The notes under the pieces: model-generated
Told to the model about the DNA's origin: nothing
Database searches by the model: none
What the model saw: the letters and a program-made list of their open reading frames with translations, nothing else
Origin: Burkholderiales bacterium
GTDB taxonomy: Bacteria > Pseudomonadota > Gammaproteobacteria > Burkholderiales > SG8-39
DNA length: 11,104 bases
Direction of reading: 5' to 3'
Assembly: GCA_020846575.1 (NCBI GenBank)
Contig: JADLDQ010000084.1
Location: 1-11,104, forward strand
In this document: piece after piece, positions 6,548-11,104 of the stretch
How the letters are laid out: each line of letters opens with the position of its first letter
Position numbering within the stretch: the first letter of the stretch is position 1
Position numbers and translations under genes: made by a program

Positions 6548-8536
6548 TCACTGCAGCGAGCGTTCGGCGCTCACGTACATCGTGCGTCCCGCCTGCGGAT
6601 AGGCGCAGACCGGCGTCGCACAGTTGAAGTTTCCGACGATGCCGTAGCTGTAGTACTTGCGGTCGAAGACGTTGTTGATGCCGGCCGAGAGCCGCCACCC
6701 GCCGCGGGTCTGGCCGGCCTTCAGATCGACCAGCGTGTAGGCGGGCATCGACGCGGGGAAGCGGTTGTCCTGGTCGTTGTCGTAGCGCTGGCGCCCGACG
6801 TGCGTCACATTGGCCGAAACCTGCGTCGCGTCGGCGATGCGCCACGCCAGTCGCAGGCCGGCGAGCACGCGCGGCACCAGCGGCACGTCCTTGCCGGAGA
6901 CGTCCGTGCCGCCGTAGACGCCGCTCCTGAATCTGGCGAGCTGGCGCGCGATGCGCGCGCTCGCATCGACCGGCCCGAGACGCATGCCGGCTTCCAGCTC
7001 GACGCCCTCGCGCCGGGTCGGCGACAGGTTGGTGTTGGCGCCGAAGGGCACCACGATGGGACTGAAGTAGATCTCCTTTTCCAGATCGGTCCGGTACAGC
7101 GCGAGCCGCGCCCGCGACCCGGAACCCGCGTACTCGGCCCCGGCCTCGAAGTGCCTCGCCGTCTGCGGGTCCAGCAGGTTGCCGGTCGCGGTCTGCGCGT
7201 TGTCGTCCGCGGTGGCAAAGCGAAAGCTGGTGCCGCTCGTGGCGTAGAGCGTGAGCCCGACGGGCAGCGTGTAGCGCAGCGCCAGTTCGCGCGCCGAGAC
7301 CGCGTGATCGCGCGAGCCCGCGGACAGCGGGCCGAAGAAGGTGATGCTGTTGCCGTCGGAAACGCGCTGCCGCCGCAGGCCGAGGCTCGCCTTGAGTGCG
7401 TCGGTGAAGGCGAGGCTATACCTCAGGTACAGCGCCCTGGATGACTGCGTGCTGGCGTTGGCGCCGGCGGGTACGCCGGCAGGCAGGTATGTGATCCAGG
7501 TGCGCCGGCGGTAGTCCGAGTCGGTGAGATCCGCGCCGGCTACGAGGCTGGAGCGCGCACCGAAGGTGTCGAACTCGAACCTCGCCCTGGGCGAGAACAC
7601 CTGGCTGCGGTAGCGGAAGTCGCCGAACAGGTAGCCGAACGCCGAGGTGCTGCGCGCCTGCGCGTCGTAGCCGCGCACCGAAAGATCGGCCGCGAGTTCC
7701 ACGCGCTCCGTGCCGTAGCGCAGGTAGAGCACCGCGAGGTCCCCGTCGCGATCGGAGAAATCCTCGGGCTTCGAGGTGCCGCGCGGGTCGGATTGAAGCT
7801 CGCGTTCGTTGCGCTCGCCCGGCAGCCGCAGGCGCTGCCAGTCGCTGCCGAACTTCAGCCCCGCCTGCAGCGCCCCGTGCCGCAGGCGCAGGTCTCCCAG
7901 CACGCTGTCCTGCCGCAGCGCGTTGTTCGCGCGGTAATTCTGCGACGCACGGCGACTCGCGTGCAGCGACAGCGCGACAAGCTCGCCACCGGCATTGACG
8001 CCTGCGCGCAGATCGCTCGTGCCGTAGGAACCCAGCAATCCGGACAACGAGGCGCTGCGGCTGCCGAGCGCCGGTGCGCGGGTGACGATGTTGATGGTCC
8101 CGGCCGTGGCCCCGGCCCCGTACAGCGTCGCGCCGCTGCCGGGCATGATCTCGATGCGCTCGATCGCGTTCAGTGGAATCGCGCTGAGCGGCGTGGTGGA
8201 CAGGTCCTCGCTGTTCATGCGCACGCCGTCCAGCAGCACCAGCAGGTTCTGGTCGCCGGTGATACCGTAACCGCGCAGATCGAGCTGCAGGTCCGGGGTG
8301 CCGGTGAGGTTGCGACCGTGCAGCCCGCCGAGCGTGATCAGGACCTCGGGCAGGCTGGTCGCAGGGCTCGCCTGGATATCGCGCGCGGAGATCACCCGCA
8401 TTCCCGCGGGCGCGTCGAGCGCGCGCTCGGGAAAGCGGGTCGCGGTGACCACGATCGCCTCCTGCGATGCGACGGTCACGGGCAGCAGCGGGACCAGGGT
8501 GAATCCGAAAAGGCACGGGATCGATGCGCGGCGCAT
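6548..8536 (-). CDS. btuB: TonB-dependent vitamin B12 outer-membrane receptor
   Basis: A 662-residue outer-membrane protein. A signal peptide (about 1-24, VAS-QE cleavage) is followed by the TonB box EAIVVTATR (26-34), a plug domain with LRGYGITGDQNLLVLLDGVRMN typical of BtuB, and a beta-barrel ending in NNVFDRKYYSYGIVGNF and a final strand GRTMYVSAERSLQ. BtuB takes up cobalamin across the outer membrane using TonB energy and hands it to BtuF. The ATG at 8536 is chosen because GGAGGAA lies 4 nt upstream; an in-frame ATG at 8548 overlaps that Shine-Dalgarno. A cobalamin riboswitch precedes the gene and supports the substrate. The last residue is Gln rather than the usual aromatic residue that helps outer-membrane insertion. 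The family is certain; another corrinoid remains possible as substrate. Confidence 0.93.
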   Translation of the reverse strand: MRRASIPCLFGFTLVPLLPVTVASQEAIVVTATRFPERALDAPAGMRVISARDIQASPATSLPEVLITLGGLHGRNLTGTPDLQLDLRGYGITGDQNLLVLLDGVRMNSEDLSTTPLSAIPLNAIERIEIMPGSGATLYGAGATAGTINIVTRAPALGSRSASLSGLLGSYGTSDLRAGVNAGGELVALSLHASRRASQNYRANNALRQDSVLGDLRLRHGALQAGLKFGSDWQRLRLPGERNERELQSDPRGTSKPEDFSDRDGDLAVLYLRYGTERVELAADLSVRGYDAQARSTSAFGYLFGDFRYRSQVFSPRARFEFDTFGARSSLVAGADLTDSDYRRRTWITYLPAGVPAGANASTQSSRALYLRYSLAFTDALKASLGLRRQRVSDGNSITFFGPLSAGSRDHAVSARELALRYTLPVGLTLYATSGTSFRFATADDNAQTATGNLLDPQTARHFEAGAEYAGSGSRARLALYRTDLEKEIYFSPIVVPFGANTNLSPTRREGVELEAGMRLGPVDASARIARQLARFRSGVYGGTDVSGKDVPLVPRVLAGLRLAWRIADATQVSANVTHVGRQRYDNDQDNRFPASMPAYTLVDLKAGQTRGGWRLSAGINNVFDRKYYSYGIVGNFNCATPVCAYPQAGRTMYVSAERSLQ

Positions 8537-8549
8537 GCGTTCCTCCATG

Positions 8550-8569
8550 GGCGCGCATCCCCGCGCGCC
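8550..8569 (-). promoter_or_regulatory. Hairpin next to the btuB ribosome binding site (possible expression platform)
   Basis: On the minus strand GGCGCGC and GCGCGCC form a perfect 7-bp stem around a 6-nt loop. The stem ends 3 nt before the GGAGGAA Shine-Dalgarno of btuB. No U-tract follows, so translational control is more likely than termination. The stem itself does not cover the Shine-Dalgarno. Confidence 0.35.
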
Positions 8570-8670
8570 GGAAACGGTTGAGAAAACGGGGAAGAACGCG
8601 CGTGAGGGCAGAACGGATCGCCGCGGAACGGCCGACCGGTCCGCCGCCACCCGCGGCATCTCCCGCCATC

Positions 8671-8892
8671 GAACGAGGCCGGTCTCCGGGCTCGTGGGAT
8701 CGGGCGCATCGCCTTCCCGTGAGCATCGAGCTCACAGTGGCCGGGCCGCGGCGAAGGTCGCCTGGCCGCCGGATGGATGCGCCCGCGCGCACTTACCGTT
8801 GCGGGGGCAGCAGAGGAATAGGCGCCAGGAGCGCCGCACCTCTTTCCCGTTTCACCAGGCGGCGCGGAACGCGCCCCCTGGCACCTCGAACG
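8671..8892 (-). ncRNA. Cobalamin riboswitch upstream of btuB
   Basis: Read on the minus strand, the conserved elements come in the expected order. First is a 5' P1-like GAGGTGCC and GGTGAAACGGGAA. Then follow CTGCCCCCGCAACGGTAAG (ending 8792), the B12 box GCCACTG (8741-8735), a GTGAGC/GCTCAC hairpin (8735-8719), GGGAAGGCG (8718-8710) and AGCCCGGAGACCGGCC. The closing helix pairs TCGAGG (8889-8884) with CCTCG (8678-8674). This is the adenosylcobalamin-binding class, which reduces expression when cobalamin is plentiful. About 135 nt separate the aptamer from the btuB start. The core elements are essentially consensus; only the outer boundaries are approximate. Confidence 0.95.
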
Positions 8893-8901
8893 AGCGCGCG
8901 G

Positions 8902-8930
8902 ATTGTACCCGCACGCCGGTGAAACGTCAT
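8902..8930 (-). promoter_or_regulatory. Sigma70-like promoter of the riboswitch-btuB transcript
   Basis: On the minus strand ATGACG (8930-8925) and TACAAT (8907-8902) are 17 bases apart, matching consensus at four and five of six positions. Transcription would begin near 8895, a few bases before the closing helix of the riboswitch. Confidence 0.6.
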
Positions 8931-9006
8931 CGATTTCGCGAGCGAGCGCTGCCGATCGATTGCGCGACAGAGCCTTGAATCCACATGATGAAAAGTCTGT
9001 TACGCC

Positions 9007-9036
9007 TTGACGCAGCAGGATTTTCCAAACTATAGT
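9007..9036 (+). promoter_or_regulatory. Sigma70-like promoter of the zapB-like/zapA operon
   Basis: TTGACG (9007-9012) and TATAGT (9031-9036) are 18 bases apart, each matching consensus at five of six positions. The expected start point, 6-7 bases after the -10, falls on or next to the A of the ATG at 9043. Confidence 0.65.
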
Positions 9037-9042
9037 ATTTTC

Positions 9043-9246
9043 ATGGATGCCGCCCTGCTGAACGACGTCGCAGCGCTGGAAGAAAAAGTGCGCCGGGTCA
9101 GCTCGCTTTGCCAGCGCCTGCGCGAAGAAAACCGCGGGCTGCGCGAACGCCTGGCGACCCTGGAGAGCAGCCAGCGTCAGCTCGAGGACAAGGTCGAAGC
9201 GGCGCGCGGCCGCCTGGAGAACCTGCTCAGGACGCTTCCTGAATGA
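9043..9246 (+). CDS. Small coiled-coil protein upstream of zapA (ZapB-like)
   Basis: A 67-residue protein that is almost entirely a predicted coiled coil: Leu/Val heptads run through EEKVRRVSSLCQRLREENRGLRERLATLE and on to the C-terminus, with no Gly and no Pro in the coil after residue 40. Small coiled-coil proteins of this size lie beside zapA in many beta- and gammaproteobacteria and are annotated as ZapB-like or TIGR02449-like. ZapB bundles with ZapA at the FtsZ ring, so a division role is inferred. The ATG at 9043 is chosen because upstream sequence is AT-rich promoter DNA with no Shine-Dalgarno; a TTG at 9007 lies inside the -35 box. The stop overlaps the zapA ATG (ATGA). Confidence 0.8.
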   Translation: MDAALLNDVAALEEKVRRVSSLCQRLREENRGLRERLATLESSQRQLEDKVEAARGRLENLLRTLPE

Positions 9247-9563
9247 GCGCGAAGAAGAAAAAGACGCTCGACGTGATGATCATGGGCCGCACCTACAAGG
9301 TGGCCTGCGAAGAAGACGAGCGCGAGGAACTCCTGGAAGCCGTCGAGCTGCTGGACGGCAGAATGCTCGACATCAAGACCTCCGGCAAGGTGCTGTCGGC
9401 CGAGCGCGTTGCCATCATGGCGGCGCTCAACATCGCGCACGAGCTGCTCGCGCTGAAGAGGCAGCCGGCAAGCGGCGTTGACAGCGAAACCCTCGTGCGT
9501 AGAATGCGCAACATGCACGCGACGCTGGACGAGGTGCTCTCGCCCCAGGACAAGCTGCTGTAG
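9243..9563 (+). CDS. zapA: Cell division protein ZapA
   Basis: A 106-residue ZapA family protein. The N-terminal domain begins with a KKKK stretch and LDVMIMGRTYKVACEEDEREELLEAVELLD, matching the family's (I/M)xGxxYxxxC...E...L..A...L pattern. The C-terminal helix (VLSAERVAIMAALNIAHELL onward) forms the coiled-coil tetramer in known structures. ZapA binds FtsZ and cross-links protofilaments at the division ring in the cytoplasm. Length is normal. The ATG overlaps the TGA of the upstream ZapB-like gene, with AGGA about 10 nt before it. The next element downstream is 6S RNA, the arrangement known from E. coli (zapA-ssrS). A strong promoter lies within its 3' half. Confidence 0.93.
   Translation: MSAKKKKTLDVMIMGRTYKVACEEDEREELLEAVELLDGRMLDIKTSGKVLSAERVAIMAALNIAHELLALKRQPASGVDSETLVRRMRNMHATLDEVLSPQDKLL
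9478..9505 (+). promoter_or_regulatory. Consensus sigma70 promoter inside zapA, probably for 6S RNA
   Basis: TTGACA (9478-9483, six of six) and TAGAAT (9500-9505, five of six) are separated by 16 bases. They lie within zapA codons (Val-Asp-Ser and Arg-Arg-Met). Transcription would start near 9512, giving a 6S precursor with about 60 extra 5' bases to be processed. Confidence 0.55.
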
Positions 9564-9572
9564 GTTCCCGCA

Positions 9573-9813
9573 CCGCCGTCCTGGCAGCCGTGCGGACGGC
9601 CTTCAGGTTCCAAGTCCCCTGCGTTGCTCGCCTAGGCCCGGTAATTCTTGAACCAACGAGGTACCGAGGTCGCTGCGCCCAGCGTCGCTGTTGTGCGCGT
9701 CCCTTGGCCCGGAGTGCTTCGGCCCCGGCCACGCCGGATGTACCTGAAGCGACCGGCAGGCGACCACTCTTGAACCTGAATGGTTCAAGAACAGGGTCTG
9801 ACGGCAACGGCGG
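9573..9813 (+). ncRNA. ssrS: 6S RNA
   Basis: 6S RNA binds sigma70-RNA polymerase in stationary phase by imitating an open promoter. The position directly after zapA matches the conserved gene order. The closing stem pairs CCGCCGT (9573-9579) with ACGGCGG (9807-9813). AAGTCCCCTG follows on the 5' side, matching the conserved CAGUCCCCUGAG of the E. coli RNA. On the 3' side CTTGAACC...GGTTCAAG and then AGGGTCTGACGG match the UUGAACC/GGUUCAA hairpin and the following GGGUUACAGCC. An inner stem pairs GGTCGCT with AGCGACC. The interval is about 240 nt against about 184 in E. coli, so the ends are approximate. No 5-formyltetrahydrofolate cyclo-ligase gene (ygfA) follows. Confidence 0.78.
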
Positions 9814-9831
9814 GGGGCACCCCGTTGAAGC

Positions 9832-9863
9832 ACGAAGAAGGGGACTGCGGTCCCCTTCTTCGT
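9832..9863. terminator. Perfect 14-bp hairpin between 6S RNA and the MetE-like gene
   Basis: ACGAAGAAGGGGAC (9832-9845) and GTCCCCTTCTTCGT (9850-9863) are exact inverted repeats around a TGCG loop. It lies 18 bases after the 6S closing stem and one base beyond the MetE-like stop codon, so it could end both transcripts. Neither side has a clear T-run, so intrinsic termination is unproven. The GGGGAC/GTCCCC core resembles dispersed palindromes that I recall from proteobacterial genomes. Confidence 0.55.
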
Positions 9864-9864
9864 C

Positions 9865-11004
9865 TCATCCCGCCAGCCTTGCTCCCTGCGCCAGCGCCCG
9901 CAGCTTCGCCCACGCCACTTCCGGATGCACGCCGGCGCCGCCGGCGAAGGTGCCGAAGCCGCAGTCCACGCCTGCGATAACGTTCTCCCGCCCGACGCAC
10001 TCGACATAGCGCCGGATGCGATCGGCCACGAGCACCGGGTGCTCGACGAAGTTGGTTGTGGAGTCGATCACGCCGGGAATGAGGATCTTCCCGGCGGGCA
10101 ACCTCAGCTTGTTCCAGATGCGCCACTCGTGCTCATGGCGCGGGTTCGCGCCCTCGAACGAGATCGCGCTCGCCCGCGAGGCGAGCACCGGGCCGATGAT
10201 GTCCGCCAGGGGAATGTCCTGGGTGTGCGGGCCGTTGTAGTTGCCCCAGCAAAGGTGCAGCCGAAGCTGCTCCGCCGGCACCTCGCGCGTGGCTTCGTCC
10301 AGCACCTCCAGGTGCAGCTCGACCGCCTGCAGGAACTCCTGCCTGCCCGCTTCGGCGAACATGTTGTTCCACCCCGATCCGAGGTCGGGGCAGTCCACCT
10401 GCAGCACGAAGCCCGCGGCGGCGATGGCGTCGTACTCGCGCTTCAGCGCGCGGCCCAGCGCCCGCAGGTAGGTCTCGTGCGAGGGGTAGTAGCGGTTGCC
10501 GAGGAACCGCGCTGCCTGGCCCGGCGACACGGCGGTGAGGAAGTATTCCGCGGCGGCGCCCGCGCTCGCCCGCTTCGCGGCGGCGAGGTTGGCGATGTCG
10601 CGCTCGACGGCGGCGAAGTCCTTCCACTGGATCGGGCCGGTGCACGCCGGGCGCCGTATCCAGGGCGCCCCCGCGCCCTGGCCGCGCTCCGCCCAGAAGC
10701 CTGGGAACTCGCGCGCCTCGCGCGATGGCCCCATGGGCACGGCCTCGCCCTCGAAGCCGGTGAGGCGCTCCTTGATGTAGGTGGAGTAGTCGATCTTGCC
10801 CTGCTCGCCGTCGTTCACCACCGAAAGACCCGCCTCGATCTGGCGGCGTACAACCGCGGCGACCTCGGCGCGCACTCGCTCGGAGAAGACCGCGGCGTCG
10901 AACCCGCCACCCGACTCCTTCGCTTTCAGGAGCGCGAGCAGATCGTCGGGGCGCGGCAGGCTGCCGGTGTGGGTGGTGAGGATGCGATCGCCGCTGCGCT
11001 GCAT
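9865..11004 (-). CDS. Stand-alone MetE C-terminal-domain protein (cobalamin-independent methionine synthase-like)
   Basis: A 379-residue TIM-barrel protein of the UROD/MetE superfamily (COG0620). It starts with RILTTHTGSLPRP (7-19), the usual opening of short MetE-like proteins. The zinc ligands of MetE are all present: His250 and Cys252 in RLHLCWGN, Glu284 in ISFEGANP, and Cys348 in VDCGFGT. Members use zinc to activate a thiol for methyl or alkyl transfer; full-length MetE (about 750 residues) makes methionine from homocysteine and methyl-folate. The N-terminal MetE half is absent, so the methyl donor and thiol acceptor are unknown, and related short proteins act on other thiols such as coenzyme M. 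The ATG at 11004 has GGAGG about 6 nt upstream. It appears to be a single-gene unit converging on 6S RNA. Confidence 0.88.
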   Translation of the reverse strand: MQRSGDRILTTHTGSLPRPDDLLALLKAKESGGGFDAAVFSERVRAEVAAVVRRQIEAGLSVVNDGEQGKIDYSTYIKERLTGFEGEAVPMGPSREAREFPGFWAERGQGAGAPWIRRPACTGPIQWKDFAAVERDIANLAAAKRASAGAAAEYFLTAVSPGQAARFLGNRYYPSHETYLRALGRALKREYDAIAAAGFVLQVDCPDLGSGWNNMFAEAGRQEFLQAVELHLEVLDEATREVPAEQLRLHLCWGNYNGPHTQDIPLADIIGPVLASRASAISFEGANPRHEHEWRIWNKLRLPAGKILIPGVIDSTTNFVEHPVLVADRIRRYVECVGRENVIAGVDCGFGTFAGGAGVHPEVAWAKLRALAQGARLAG

Positions 11005-11033
11005 GGAACCCTCCAGAACCGAACCGAGGCTGC

Positions 11034-11055
11034 GGTCCGTTCGCCGGAACGAACC
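11034..11055. promoter_or_regulatory. Inverted repeat upstream of the MetE-like gene
   Basis: GGTCCGTTC and GAACGAACC flank a GCCG spacer, forming a 9-bp inverted repeat with one mismatch (G-U in RNA). It lies 30-51 bases ahead of the start codon, where an operator or leader hairpin could act. I see no clear -10/-35 pair around it and no supportable gene in the remaining bases to 11104. Confidence 0.3.
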
Positions 11056-11104
11056 ATGACCGTCCATTGATGATGATGCTGCGACCCCGCGCGCTCAGGC
11101 GAGC

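Noticed and set aside
7793..8581. Plus-strand open frame opposite btuB
   Set aside because: It is an antisense shadow; the minus strand encodes an unmistakable TonB-dependent receptor.
8537..8659. N-terminal extension of BtuB into the leader
   Set aside because: It would translate the riboswitch leader; GGAGGAA directly before the ATG at 8536 and the signal peptide fix the start.
9007..9042. TTG start for the ZapB-like protein
   Set aside because: The TTG is the first half of the -35 hexamer of the gene's own promoter, so it would not be transcribed.
11070..11104. Start of a new plus-strand gene at the ATG triplets near the right edge
   Set aside because: Only about 11 codons are visible, with no Shine-Dalgarno and no recognisable sequence.

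Overview
The window is very GC-rich with G/C-dominated third codon positions. It carries an orphan Bug/TctC-type solute-binding protein and a zapB-like gene, zapA and 6S RNA in sequence, and its gene types point to a betaproteobacterium (Burkholderiales/Rhodocyclales-like). The lineage is inferred from gene types, not from a database match. No tRNA, CRISPR array, integrase or transposase gene was seen.

Left part, 1-5221: lipopolysaccharide core/O-antigen functions with a vitamin B12 protein in the middle. A truncated O-antigen ligase-like membrane protein (minus strand, runs off the left edge) is divergent from a methyltransferase-like protein (950-1672, plus). Facing that gene is a tight minus-strand operon, read right to left: a small 71-codon ORF (5006-5221), a GT9 heptosyltransferase of the WaaQ type (3904-4995), a BtuF-like cobalamin-binding periplasmic protein with a pentapeptide-repeat tail (2867-3907), and a GT4 glycosyltransferase of the WaaG type (1701-2870). 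The last three genes are joined by ATGA start/stop overlaps, so the B12-binding protein is probably co-translated with the LPS glycosyltransferases.

Middle, 5222-8892: an orphan Bug/TctC binding protein (5420-6385, plus) with its own sigma70-like promoter converges on btuB, a TonB-dependent cobalamin receptor (6548-8536, minus). btuB is preceded by a well-conserved cobalamin riboswitch (about 8671-8892) with a recognisable promoter. BtuB (outer membrane) and BtuF (periplasm) are two parts of one uptake route, but only btuB sits behind the riboswitch. The inner-membrane BtuC/BtuD partners are not in the window.

Right part, 8893-11104: a divergent promoter drives a small coiled-coil ZapB-like gene, whose predicted transcription start coincides with its ATG, coupled by ATGA to zapA. 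Downstream is a 6S RNA gene (about 9573-9813), apparently with a consensus promoter inside zapA, then a 14-bp perfect hairpin. Converging from the right is a stand-alone MetE-C-type (cobalamin-independent methionine synthase-like) protein with a complete zinc-ligand set.

Most genes belong to known families. The least ordinary items are the cobalamin-binding protein embedded in an LPS operon, its charged repeat tail, the apparently leaderless division gene, and a coding-like stretch in frame after the btuB stop.
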